From Anastatus disparis (Eukaryota; Arthropoda; Insecta; Hymenoptera; Eupelmidae), in contig JAFFSR010000237.1 in the NCBI GenBank assembly GCA_017163975.1, forward strand, positions 4,402,001 to 4,466,000: DNA of 64,000 bases. The letters are read 5' to 3'. Numbering within the stretch: the stretch's first letter is position 1; each line of letters begins with the position of its first letter. Of this stretch, positions 38,567 to 52,800 are shown piece after piece. The notes under the pieces were generated by a model. It searched no databases. It had not been told where the DNA came from and saw only the letters and a list, made by a program, of their open reading frames with translations. Made by a program: the position numbers and the translations under genes.

Positions 38567-40821
38567 GTATGTACAAATACACATATGTTATTGTTTGTGT
38601 TTTTTATTTACTTTTGTTTGTCAAATATTGGGTGAAAAATTGAGTTGCTGTAAGGATGAAAAGAAATCTCTTTATTTTTGAAAATTGAAATCGATCAACG
38701 AGTAATACTTTTTTGTAAAAAATATATTTCTGTTATTGTTTTTTTTTTAATTTAAATTTTAATTAAATTTATTATTAAATATTTTTTAAAATTTTGTTTT
38801 TATTTTAGCTTTGGGAATATTAACAACTAATAAAGATCATATACTAAAAACAAAGAAAAAAAATTCATTCAACTCATGTTGCTTCACTTTAAGAGGAAGA
38901 GACGAGGAGACTGTAAAAGTTCTTTTTTTTTTATTTTGTCGTCGCTGTATTTATGCCATAATTGCGATGCTAATAAAGCGACGGAGGTCGTTCCAGTGTA
39001 TTAACAGAGTACATATAACGTACAGAGGTACTTGTATATAATCGACTGAGAGCGGGATTCGAACTCGGGACCTCGAGATTATGAATCCATCACTCTACCG
39101 ATTGAGCCACTGACGACCTCTTGTTTGCAATTTGTCATAATAATATTGATTTTGTATAAAAGAAATTTTCTTTTTTAATTTTATTATTTTAGCATTTTTT
39201 TAATAAAAAAAATTAATTAAATTAATATAAAATATTTTAATATAGGTTGAAAGCTTAAAATGTGATAAGCTTTGCTACTTTTTAACATTCGCATGCTTTC
39301 ATTTGTGATCACTTTGAAATTTAATACTTAATTAACTACAGGCATCGAATAAAAGAATTTTAAATGAAAAACAAAAGAATGAAGGAAATTTAGTACATTT
39401 TCTAAAATACCTATTATTATAGTTGATAAAATTTATACACTAAAATTTAGAAAAATTCTTTTAATATATGTATTAATTATACTAAAGGAAATTTCGATAA
39501 GAGAATATCAAATGAAAATGAAGAAAAAAAAGAGATTTAATCTAAAAATCAACCATTATTCAAAGCGCATCAAAATCACATCAAAATTAACAAAGATTAA
39601 TGCCAAAGAGGCATTAGGGAAAAATGAACAAAGAATCTTGAACAAAAAAAAATCAAGTTGACTTTTGAAAAGTGACGTTATCGATTCGCCAAGCTAACAA
39701 TAAAATGAAAAAAAAAAGAAATAAAGTAACCTATCTCCATTATTAACGTTCTATAATCATCATTTATCAGACTTTAACGTGTAATCTAATCTTTGACGTA
39801 CAAAAACAATTATTAATATTACTTTGGAAGCAACAAAAAAACAGTTTTTTCATTTTCGGAAAAATTATATAAATATTTATGTATGTAAAATAGAAACTTA
39901 AAGTTAAGTGGTATAGTGACTTAACAACAATTACACAAGTTAATGATTAACGTATTAGACTTAGGTTCATAGCTCATTAATTTATACCTTCGAGGGGGCA
40001 CGTTGGGCTGTTAAAGTTATGAAACAATTTTAAGCGTTAGCTCACGTATTTTGTTAATTTTATTCAATTCTGAAATTTTAGCGCATAAATTATTACTAGG
40101 AAGAATGCATTGTTCGCTTGGATTTATTTTGAATGCATATTTGAAAAATTCAATTTTTTTGAAAAAGTAATAAACAATTCATTTTATTCTTAATGTAAAA
40201 TTAAATTTTTGTTATGATTGTATAGTATGTTTTTAATTTCATACAAAAGTCGTGATGTAAACGAACTTTTAGTGTACTCTAAATAAATATATTCATTTAT
40301 GTTCAATTAATAATAATAACTAATAAAACAAAAATTTGTGATTTAAATTATTTTTTTTTAAATTTTTTCTATAAATTCAATACGTTGAATCGTTCAATAT
40401 TTACAGATAACTAAAAATCAAACACAATCGTAAGGGAAAACAAAAACAAAAAAAATAAAAAAAAATATTCTTTGTTTACGAATCATGTATCAATCAAATC
40501 AAAATTTCCAATTTCCTCCAAATTACACGCTCATCGCTCATGATAAAAATATTTCTTTTCTCTTTCCTTTCCTTTTCCCCCTTGACAAAACAAAAAAAGA
40601 AGTTTTCTTTAGTAACGCAACCAATGGCCATTCAGCATAAAAAAAATAAAGATCATTTTCCTTCTCTTTCTCCTTGCACATCCATTAGAACTCGTTCTCA
40701 CTCGGTTTTTTTTTCGAAAAATCACATTACAACGAAAAGAAAAAAATAAGCTATAGCTTTTGATAAGAAGTAGTATCTTAGAGCATATCGTCATCATTTT
40801 CGGCAACTTCGAGTTTTTTTT

Positions 40822-40880
<59 letters not shown>

Positions 40881-43800
40881 GTATATGTATGCATGTGAAT
40901 GGGGATAAATGTATAGATATATGTATGTGTGTGGATGTGGATAAATGTATTGTATTTATGTGTATATGAATGTGTATGTACATATGTGTGTGTTCGTGCA
41001 TGCACCCGTACATATTTATATTTCCATACACATATACACTTATGCATACGAGAAAGAGAGAATAGAGTATATGTATAAGTGAAAGTGAGAAAGAGAGCTT
41101 GAAAGAGCTCTTACGTAAGCTCTAGCAAGTCGATCGATCCTCGCGGGCGCCCAAGCGCATGCTACATGCTACACACACACACACACACACATATGCTACG
41201 TGTATGTGTATATGTACATACATGTGTTCGTGCATGTGTCTAGTGTGCTTTTCATAGGGATAAAGCTGCTCTTGAGGGTAGGGTATAGATAGGGTAAGAG
41301 AGGGGGTGGCTTATAGTACGCAACGTTGTCCCGGTATACGCTTATCAAGCATTGAGGACTGTAACGGGCCGATTTGCAAGAAGAACGAATTATTGGACAA
41401 TGGGAAAGGAAAAAAAAATAAAAAGAAGTAGAACAAATGGAAAAAAAATAAGTGTAGGAATACATTTGTTTTATTTCATACGTGATGTAAAAATGGAATT
41501 TGTGGAACTGTTGCAATGATTATTTAGTAATGAGATTTTTATTTAAATAAAAAATAAATAAAATTTGAATGATTTTAATAATTTTATTAATTAATTTTTT
41601 TTTTAATTTTTCATTATCATCAAATAATTAACCGATATTTGTATTTCGGTATTTTTTTGAGATACAGCTAAAATTAAGCGGGTATTTATTAAGATAAAAT
41701 TATAAAAATCTAAATTAAAATTTTCATTCATTATAAGTTTGATTAAATTTTTAAATTAAATAAATAAATTCATGCAATAGATAACATCATAATAATCAAT
41801 TTAACTTTAATCAGTACGGAAACAAAAGAAAAAAATGTCATTAAAATGGTTAAATTGCCTATTAGTCAATTAACAAAAAAAAATATTTTTTGTAACGAAA
41901 ATGATAAAGGGAAAAAAATAATGAAATGTGAGGATAAACAAATTTCCCGTAGGTCTGTGGGTTATGAGGATAGTTAAGCGGAAGTTGTAAGAATAAGAAA
42001 ATGATCCCTATAAGGGGAAAAAGAAACGTATAAGAGAGGTAAATAATGTTAAGCGTACAGATGATGTTCGTATTGTTTCTTTTTTTTTTTGTTTTTTTTC
42101 TTTATCTCAGGAGAAATGGTTTCCTAAAAATAATGGATTTAATTAAATTACTTTTCTAAATTAAATTTTTTTCGTTAGTTTAATTTTCAGGAACTATAAA
42201 CGTTAAAATTTAATGCATTTTATTTTTATGTCAAACAATTGTTTAACAATGTTTTTTATAAATAAAATTGGGAATATGATGTTTGTATAACAATTTGATT
42301 TTTCAATTTATACGGGAAACAATAAAAACAAAAAACACATAAAACTTTTTTAAAACTTCGTGTACGATTTATGTTTATATTTTTAAACTTGTAATAGCCC
42401 TTCAAACAGTTATGCTATCTAAAACTTTTTTAACTGAAATGAGATGAATTTTTTTTCTTCGAGAATTGAATAAAACTTATATTAAGTTTATATGAATTGA
42501 ATTCAATAGTTTATCACACTATAAATATTCATTTAACAAATCTATTACAGAAATCTATTTTAAAAACACAAATGGAGCTATGGTAAAAGTGGGTGTTGCT
42601 GTGGACGTATCGAATACTCTAGTTTTTATGAAAGTCATGTATTTGAATAAAAATTGAGACTTTTTAAATGCATTAGTGCGTTCGGAATATTCGTAATGAC
42701 ATGAAGTTTTGAGATTGATGATTTTTTTATAAGCGTTGACAGCAAAATATTTGATCTTTTATCATTTTTAACGAGTTGTAGTATTTAGTACATCTTGATA
42801 TTTGTGTTTATTATTTTAGTTTGTGTTCCCATACCCTAGAAATTAATTGTGTAAAAAAATTGATATCAATGCAAGTATCCATTCGAATTAAAATCAACCT
42901 CATTTTAATTCTATTTAACGTTTGAAGTTAAACATTTAAATGTTTGACTATCATAACTCTACAATTCAATTCTAAATACATTGAAGTGTTACTTGGAAAA
43001 GCAAAAAAGTTAATATTTTAACATTGTTTATTCAACACTCGTTTGAATAGAGTCACGAAAAAAGCTTCGCCGTAAAACCCCCATTCACCCTATTCTATGA
43101 AAACCAATAAAATCTATTCTTGCCATTATTGATCGCGATAACGAATTCGTAACGAAACTTATCAATAACAGATGGAAAAGCGTACGTTATATCGTAACGG
43201 TTAATCGTATGCAACCGGTAAAGTTCGCGTGTACAATCTATAATGGATGGACTTTTATATATTGTGCAATACTGATTGTTAAAAAAGGGGTCATACTAGG
43301 CCAAAGTGTGCCGTCGCTGTACACTAGACTCGCGTGCTTTGCGCTAAGCACAGAACCAACTTTCGAGTGACCCTTATTTGTTTGAACAAACAGAAATGAA
43401 GTAAGAAAAAAGTAACGAGAAAAACTTCATTAAGAATTTAAATTTGAGTTATTGAGAGTCATTTGTGTATTGAAGTTAATGTTTGCTTAGAATTTATTTT
43501 TATTTGATAATTAATAGTTTTGCAGATTTTGAAGTTGTTAGAGGAAACTTTTTTGTTAATTTGAAGTAATTAATAGCCAGACTAGTTTTTATTAAATGTC
43601 AGCTTTTTATGTTTATATTTGCATCAAAGTAATTATTTATACATTAGGGTCTTTTTCAAAACAATATAACTAACAAAGAGAAATATTAAAGCTCTTTAAA
43701 ACTTTTTTCATTCCATTAATTCGATTTATTCAAATGAAGAAAATATTTTCCTGTTTTATGCAACTCAATCACTTAGCGGAAAAATAAGAAATAAAAGTAA

Positions 43801-46800
43801 AGTTCAAGTAACATTGATCGTCAACTGCAAATTGGACGATCGTTACTTAAGAAAGGTTGTAAAACAGCAGTAAGTCTCGTGGCGTAATTGAAGGGTGCAC
43901 TTACTAAATCACTTAACTTTAATACTGGCCTGATCATTCATTTCAACAGCAATTCATTTCTTGCCACAAGCTTTTTCTTAATTTTCTCAAACTAGGAAAA
44001 ATTTTTGATTTTTAATTAAAATCGATTTTTAAAAAAGTCTCAAAAAGTTAAATTTTACTATTTTTTATCAGAATTCATGAAAAAGTAAATAATGATTTTA
44101 TTCAAAGCTTTTTGAATATACATGTGAAATATTTATATTTTTGATAGGCAATGTAGAGATTTTACATAAAGGCCGCTGGGGTAACGTGTGCGATGACGAG
44201 TGGGATGAGTTGGAAGCACAAGTTGTATGTCGGCAGCTTGGATATAGTATCAAAGGAGCTAAGCCAACTGGAGCAGCACGTTTTGGACAGGCAAGAAGTA
44301 AAGTTTTTGTTTCTCTCTTTTTTTTAAATTGCATATTATCACGACTTTATCCCCTTGAGTAAGGAAATGTTTTTTTTTCCTCTTACCACTATAATATTTG
44401 TTGAAGTAAGGGGTGAACATTCATTGATGTTATTTTTTTCATAATAATTTGGTAATTTGTGACTATTTATTTTTTGATTTGGGTTAATTAAAAAAAGAAA
44501 ATGGCAGTTTAGAAAAACGAGGACGAATTTTCTCTTTGTTATTTTTGTAATTTACAGCGAACGTAAGAGATTTTAGTACTTTTTTAATAAGTTTGTTTTT
44601 GGGATTACGAAAAAATATAGCTTTATAAAGTGCAATGTAAGTAAGTATAAAATTTGATACTTTAAAAAACCAGATAAAAATAAATTTGACCTAAATACCT
44701 TGCGGTTATAATTTTTTTAATAAACAATATTTATATGTACTTTGAAATTATATGGATCGTTAATTAAAAGAGAACACAACAGTTTTTTCGATGCTTTTTT
44801 CATTTTTATTTTTGGTTATAATAACTTCACCTTTTTCATTCTCGCCATTTTTTATATTTCTTAATTAATATTTTTCGGTTAAGTATTAAATTGCTCTTAT
44901 TTTGTATCGTTTTTCGTTATCTTTTGTTTGTATCGTTGGTTTATTTTTATTAAAAATCCATAGAAGAAGAATTGATACTCAATAGAATCATATTTTGCAA
45001 TGTATTCTTTTATTGTATTACTGTATTTTCAGTGTATTTCATGCTTTGTATCTTTTATTGCTGAAAATTGATTTCCCGCCTACAACAGACCCATAAGTTA
45101 TATATTTTTCTTTCTTTTACTATACTTTCATTATATTTTGTATATTTATTTTCGACACCCATTCTTATTCGAAAAAATTGAAAATATCGAATGGGTAAAA
45201 TAAAAAAAAAATTACAATGCACGCATATGCAATTTCATTTGGATATTATATAGAGCAAAAATTTAAAAATAAAATATACATATTCGAATATTTCTATAGT
45301 ATACGTTTACTATAAGAATTCGTTTCCCGAAATTCAATTTCGTAGTTTAATAAGTAACAAGTGAACATTTATTTATATTTTGTCCATAAAAACATTTTGT
45401 AATTTTCTATTTTATTCTAAATATTTTAATAATATGATTATGGCATCACACTCTAAAAAATGTGTTGTGTAATTTTAATAGAAGCGTATGTTCTCAATGC
45501 ATAATGTGCATTTTAAACTAAAAATTTCATATAAAATCATAGAAAATAAAATCAGCGTAAAATGTTGCATTAATTTTATACATATTTTAACACAAGAATT
45601 TTCGGTACCACAAAATTATAACACACGTATACTCAAAATTTGTCCTAACTGGTAGTAAAATCATCATATTTCTAATAAAATTTTTTCCCAGGACGATACT
45701 GGATGGACAACGTTTTATGCGATGGCAGCGAATCAGAGCTTGCAAAGTGTCGTTTCGACGGCTGGGGCAAAACCGATTGTCAGGGTGGCGAAGCAGCAGG
45801 TGTTGTATGTTATCACCCAAAATACAAAAACACAACTATCAATAGTATAAAGCCATCGACAGTTTTGAACGTTGTCGACGTGGAACAGCGCAAAACTAAA
45901 ATTAAAGACATCCATCAACGTGGTGTTGGTCTTAGATTAGCTGGACCGCGTCAAGGTCGCGTTGAAATAAAACTCGGTGATTCTGGTAAGTACATAAAGC
46001 AGACTACTTTTAGCTTCCCTTACTCTTTGATTTCTGTAAAGAAAGAAAAAGAAAATAAAAGAAGAGAAATGATATTGGTAATATGGGTAACGATCGATTG
46101 ATATAGATGGGTATATATAGTAAAGACGAATCGAAGCTTATACTTAAGCTTCTCTCCCTTTTATATGATGGATGTACAGGTCTTCTTCTTCTTTTTTTGA
46201 TGGAAGGTATAAAAGAAGAAATAAGAAAGAGAGGAAAAAAAGGTCCGTATAACGTTGAGGTGCGATTTGAAATTTTTAAGCTTGTGGGGAGTTTGAAGGC
46301 TATACCTATATGAAGTGTAGATCACTTTCTCTTTTATTCTTTCTTCTTTCTTTCTTTCCTTTTTTTTATTTTATGAGCTGACCTTCGCAAGAGATTTTCG
46401 TATTTAGAAAAAGACTTTTCGAATGACACTTCTTAGTCATTGAAGGTGCTCTAGCGATATATCAAATTATTCGATTTATTATTGTTAAAAAACAAATGTA
46501 TCGTTTTTTTCAAATTAAATTAAAGCCATAAATTTAATAATCTCAATCTTGACAAGCTTTACCATTTAAGAAAAGTTTTAGTTTTTTTTGTACTTTTTAA
46601 AGTTTCAAAAGTACTACCAAACTAAAAATAGAAGTTGCGTTTATTTGGTTTTTCGAAAATGTGAAATTTAAATTCTCAACTTTTACGTACTATTTTATGC
46701 CTCCAAAATATTTTCTTTTTTTATTGCAAACTTTTTAGCTATCCTTCCTTTTACATTTATAAGTTAACTCGGGCACAATTTTGAAATTTTTTCCAAATAC

Positions 46801-49800
46801 CTTGTTTTATTACCTTCTTCAGACCTTCACGTATTTTATATATAATTTTTTTTTCTTTTTTAAGTAAGTAGCACTTGTATTATTCATTTAAATAAAATAT
46901 CAGAGAGCCGCGATATTAAAATTTTAAGCCAAAGCCAAGCCTTAGGCAAATATTTAATTTATAATTTTAAATTAAACCGTACATGTAAATGCAATATGTC
47001 AGGTAAAAGATTAAATATTGCCTCAGGTAAAAGCGAAGAAAAAGTCGAACCTTTAAAGAAAAAGGATGTAATTTTTACCGAGAAAAGGCATCTCTTTTTT
47101 TCGAAAAAGAGGATATTATTTTGAAAAAGTCATTTTCTTTTCACAACTCAGCTTAAGTAGCTCTGATTTTTTTTCTCCGCTTTAATCTTTTTTCTCGAAT
47201 AATAATTTATTCTTGTAAAAATAAGTAGAGGAAAATCTTTATTAAATCTCAATTTATAAAAAAATCTTTATGATGGAAAACCAAAATCCAATTAATTCAA
47301 AGAAATATATGTCATTCGCTACTCTACGTCAACGGATATCAGTAATAAAATGAAAAAAAAAAATAATAAACCATAAAACAAAAAGAATTTTTTTTATCTT
47401 CGTCAACAGATTGGGGTGTTGTATGCGGCGACGGTTGGTCCTTATTAGAGGCTGGTGTAATCTGTCGTCAACTTGGTCTCGGTTACGCGACGCAAGCTTA
47501 TCAGACAAATTTTTTTGGTGACGACAAGCTACCGATGGCCATCAGCGGGATTAAGTGTCACGGGAACGAGAAAAATATTGCCGAATGCTTACATAATACT
47601 ATTTTCGATTGTCCTGGTTAGTATAGTACAAAATTTTTTATTTTTTGCAATTCTATATTTTATTTGATACAGTATATCGACGTTCACGGGGAAGAAGGTG
47701 TCATTTCATTTTTGGTTGTAGAAAGGTGTCATTTCATTTAGAGTTGAAGAAAGGTGTCATTTCATTTTGAGTTAGAAAAGGACTTTCGTTTCATTTTAAT
47801 TTAAAGAAAAGTGCAGTCAAAAAAAATTTTTTTATTTAATCATGTAGTGAACCCTAAAAGAAATTAATTTATTAAAAAATTATAATAAATTAAATAAATT
47901 AGTTAAATACATAAATTAAGAAACACAAGCCTCTTTTTAACCCAAAATGAAATGACACCTTTCTTCAACTCTAAATGAAATGACACCTTCTTGCCTGCGA
48001 CCGTCGATATACAGTATATTTTGTAGTGTAAGAGTGTGTGTTAAAATATTAATGTTGGAAGTAAAAAAATTAAAAGGATTATCTTAACGTATGCAATTTA
48101 AAGAAAACCTGTTTGTGAATTATTTTACTGTTCAAAAATAATGTCTACTAATTTTAAAATATTACTTTAAATTCTGAAGCTTTAACTATGTAATTTAAAA
48201 AAAAATTTTCAGCAAGTTGTTTTAGTAATTTTTCCAAAAAGTAATCTTAAAGTAAGCAATCTTTTTTATCCAGCAATTTTTTTTTATCTTAACGTCGCTG
48301 TATTTATGCTAACATTGCGATGCTAATTAGCGACGGAGGTCATCAGTGTGTTTGTCGACAAAGCACATGTAACGTACAGTGGTGCACTCGTATCAATCAG
48401 CTACCCAGAGCGGGATTCGAACTCGAGTCCTCGAGATTATGAATCCATCGCTCTACCAAATTAGCCACTGAGACCTCAAAACACTTATAATTTATTTCGT
48501 TTCAAATATGATATTAATTAAAAACTTTTTGCGACTTGAAATCTTAAAAATTTTTATTAAATTTAAAAGGTATATTCATGGTATATGCCCTGTAATTGAT
48601 ATTTTTTGTATTGATTTTTTTCATGTGTCGAACGAGTTTAAAAAACCCTTTCAGCTTTTGAGAAAATTAAATTTCTTTTAGAAACTTGCTTTTCATACTT
48701 TCTTTTAAAAATTACATTTCTTAAAAAAATAAAGGTTTGCTGAGTATTGTAATATTTTTACAGCGAACAAAAAATAAAATCAACAAAAATTTTTTTGCTG
48801 AATAGTATATATACTTTATTTTTTCAAGGAAATAAGGATATATAAAATTTTTCTTGTAAAGCATCTCTATTTTCGAACCTTTTTTGTTCTAAAACTGCAA
48901 TAAAAAAGCTTTTTGTCAAAACTTTAAAATTGGATTTATAAAGCATTTTATTTTTGATTGGTTGGAAAAGAACAGTTTTAAATTATATGAAAAATATTGA
49001 CTTCTTTCGTACTTTAATTTTCATTAAAAATATTCATTAAAAATATTTTAGTAAACATTCGTTAATAAATTTCTAATCGCCACCAGCTTACATAATTAAA
49101 TTTATTTCTATTGCTTTTTTCGTATTCAAATTAAACTTTTCGTTTTTAATGCTCGTTGGCCGATAACATTAAATCTTAATGAACCGCATTACCAATGCTG
49201 ACGCACATTGATAAAACGTTATAAATAAAAAAAAAATAAGTTACAACAAGCTATCGTCAATTTCTTAAATAATACATTGACCTCCATAAAACTAACGATA
49301 AAATAAACATTAAAAAAAAAATAAAACTTCCCTCCTTGCTCTAGCCAAAAAAGCGAACGAACAATAAACCTCAATATACTTTTATCCGTTAAAAAATTCA
49401 TTACGCAATTCACCCCTATACCTTCCGTAGGTGTTGGCGAGAACGTTGCAGGAGTGGCATGTAGCCAGCGTATTGCTGATCTCGTGTTTGATCATATGGA
49501 GCTTGAGCGTACCGCGCACTTGGAAGATCGTCCGCTTGTGTTTTTGCAATGCGCCATGGAAGAGAATTGCGTATCGTCGCAAGCTTATCAAATACAGAGA
49601 GAAAGCAATCATTGGTTTTGGGAAAGCAGAAGATTGTTAAAATTTACTGCGAGGATATTGAATGCTGGTAATGCTGATTTCAGACCGTCCGTGCCTAAAC
49701 ATCTTTGGGAATGGCATATGTGTCATATGTAGGTGATTTCTTTTTTTTTTAATTATTAGTTATCATCTATCCATGTCATGCACATTTTATTTTACGCAGA

Positions 49801-52800
49801 GAAATTCCACAAATAGAAATTACTACATTCCGTTGTAAATGTGAGATGTACTTCTCGGAGAGAAATTTTAGTGTGTTATATGGGAATGGAGGGACAAACT
49901 TGCAGTATCAAAAAAATTACTATACTAGATAGCAGAATTTGATATATTTACATTAAATTTTACTAGAACTATAGCAAAAATTTCTACATTTATAACAAAT
50001 TTTGCTATTCAGTATAACATTTTTTTCAATACTATAAGTTTGTCCCTTCATTCTCATGCGATACACTAAAATTTAATAGGGCATTTCTTTGCGTGTTGAT
50101 TTAGTATAAAAGTAACTATAAATATAGATAAAATTACTTTATATATGGTAGAAATTAATATATATCAAAAGTTATTTTGTGTAAATTGTAAGATATATAT
50201 AAATCAAATATATCTTATGGTTACAATGAAATATAGTAATTTCACTCATAGAATTTCATGTCCACGATGGATTTTTAAACATTTTAGAATAATTTTTTAG
50301 AAAAATATAAAAATCAACTTTATTCTGTAATAAACCTAATAATCACGTTAGTTAAACTAATGGCCATACTTCAAAACTCAAGATTTTTTAAAAATTCAAA
50401 TAAAAATATGATATTTGAAGGTAAAGTATTTGAAAATCTCATTTTTCAAAAAAGTATTTCGAAAAAGGCACTTTTCAAGAGCATTTTTCTTTGAATAAAA
50501 TTTTTATGCTAGATTCCACAAATGGCACGTATAAGTCATACGCGCAAATCGTGATGGTTATCAAATATGCTATAGGAGGTGTGAAATTTGAAACTCCTTT
50601 TTTTTTCTCTTCTCTCTTCGCTGCATGAATTTCACGTTATTAATGCATATAATTTTGCTTATAATTTATAAGCAGCCTTGACACACTCGATTGATAAAAG
50701 ATATGCACGAAATTAATGTTCTACATTTTAAGTATATTAGAGCTTATTTATAATAATTTATTACTGATAGTAGAAAGACTTCGTATTAATTAATTTTATA
50801 ACTTTCTTCATTGCAATGTTAGTTCGAAATTGAATAAAGTTTTGATAAAATTTCAAATTTTCATAAAAATATTTAAAATTTCATGTTTTTGTCACATCGT
50901 TTTTCATCTCGTTTTTCATATAAAAACTTGTTTGGATCTAGTAAAAATGTAAGCCCTGCAATTACGTCACTAACACTTTCATATTAATCATTTGTCAAAC
51001 TTTAATATCAGTCCTTTTTATTTAAATTTCGAAAAAAAAATACTACAATTTTTTACAGTAAAATTTAATGACGCAAACATGTGCGCAAACCTGCTCGTAC
51101 ATTATTACACGGAATTTTATAACGTATAACCTATCTACATTCTACAGACATGCACGTATCTTCTTTTTTTTATTTCTTTTTTTTATCACATAAAGTTCGA
51201 ATATAGATCATACGATTCCGGAATACTGACAAGTTATTATTTTTAAATTCCAAGTATACATGTAGATTTAACGTCGAATTTAATTATTAAAATGAAGTTG
51301 GTAAGAGTTTACTTTTTAATATCGAGGAGAAAAAATTTTTTTCGCAAATATAATTTTGAAAATGCGAGAGTTTAGTTAAACGCACGTGTACACATAGTTG
51401 TAAAGTAAAGAAACTTTTCGAAATTCATATACGTGTGTATTTTGAAATTCAACATATACCCTTTTTTATTTCAATTTCATTCAAACGAAATGAAATTGGA
51501 AAATGCTATTGGGAAAGGAAGAAAAATTTTCTATTTATATTTAAGTAACCTGAGCGCCTTATTAAATTTTCGAATTTAAAGAATTTAAACTTTCTTTCCT
51601 CTTTAAAAGGCATTACCATTCAATGGAAGTATTCGCAACATTCGACATAATCGATTCCAGCGGCAAAAGAGTTGCAGAGGGACACAAGGCTTCTTTCTGC
51701 CTTGAGGATAATCAGTGCTTACCTGGAGTTCAGCCTAGGTAAAAAAAAGAAAAAGTAATAATTCTTAAAGGCAACAAGAAAGTTAAATCTCTCGTTTCAT
51801 TTATGTGCGAATTTCAATTATTCGAAATGACGCAAATGGTTGGATATTTTTTTAAATTTTCTTAATAATCACCTTGAATTAATGGAATATATACTATTTG
51901 AAATAGAAATTATAAAATTAATAATTAAATACGTGGAACGTCGTTGATTAAAAATTATTTGAAATTTAATATCAATTAAATTCCGAATAATATCTCAGAA
52001 ATACAAAATTAATATTCTAATTAGGTCAAATCAAATTAACTTTCTATTAATGAGATTAAATTTTTAATATTTAACAATATTTTAAAATCCAACTGTATAT
52101 ATCCACTTATTTGAATAACAACTTTAATCTGCCTCTAATAAACCTCTTAATTTGCTGAAAGAAAAAAAAATAATTACACGATATATCCATTATTGTTACA
52201 CAAACACCGCAGGTATAAATGCGCGAATTACGGCGATCAAGGAATTTCCGTTAATTGCAGCGACATTTACAAGTATAACATTGATTGCCAATGGGTTGAC
52301 ATAACGGAACTAGCTCCAGGACCTTACACATTCAAGGTAATTTCATTCATTTGTTTTTTGGTCGACTTAATTTGTTAAATCTGAGTATTAAAACTTTAAC
52401 TGTTGTACATTGATTTATTTCATTTATATACACGCATGATAAATTAAATTTATTATGATATAAATATAAAATGCGATAAAGTTTGTTCGTATACCATATT
52501 TATTTATTACTTGAGATGAATTATACGATAATATTTATTTATTATTAATTAATAACTTTGTATAAATAAGATATTAATCATTTATCAAAGATATTAAAGC
52601 TTGACAAATGATTAATGTTTAAAAAAATTAATTTAATATAATTAGTTGGTAATTATTAAATTGATTCTTTCAACGTACAATGCTATTTATAAAATATTTT
52701 CAAGGTTTATTGAATAAATAAACGCTGAATTAACTAGAGTGAGAGTTCACTTTAATCTTGAAATTAAATTTTTGCTCAGATTTGAAGATTAGGGTGAATT

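Larger units (their letters stand above)
38567..44147 (+). other. Loxl2: Loxl2 intron 1 (about 5.6 kb)
   Basis: It splits SRCR1 after its first strand. It contains antisense SINE copy B, an (AT)n microsatellite and two less AT-rich blocks (41085-41400 and 43130-43390) that could be enhancers. No extra exon was seen. Confidence 0.85.
47617..49430 (+). other. Loxl2: Loxl2 intron 4
   Basis: About 1.8 kb. It carries a Tc1/mariner-type MITE (47670-48014) and SINE copy C (48291-48478), and is otherwise AT-rich. Confidence 0.85.

Noticed and set aside
40760..40969. Open frame with an IYIYIY run
   Set aside because: It is a translation of the (AT)n microsatellite.
45986..46313. Open frames following Loxl2 exon 3
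   Set aside because: They lie past a strong donor, are low-complexity, and are not supported by SRCR structure.
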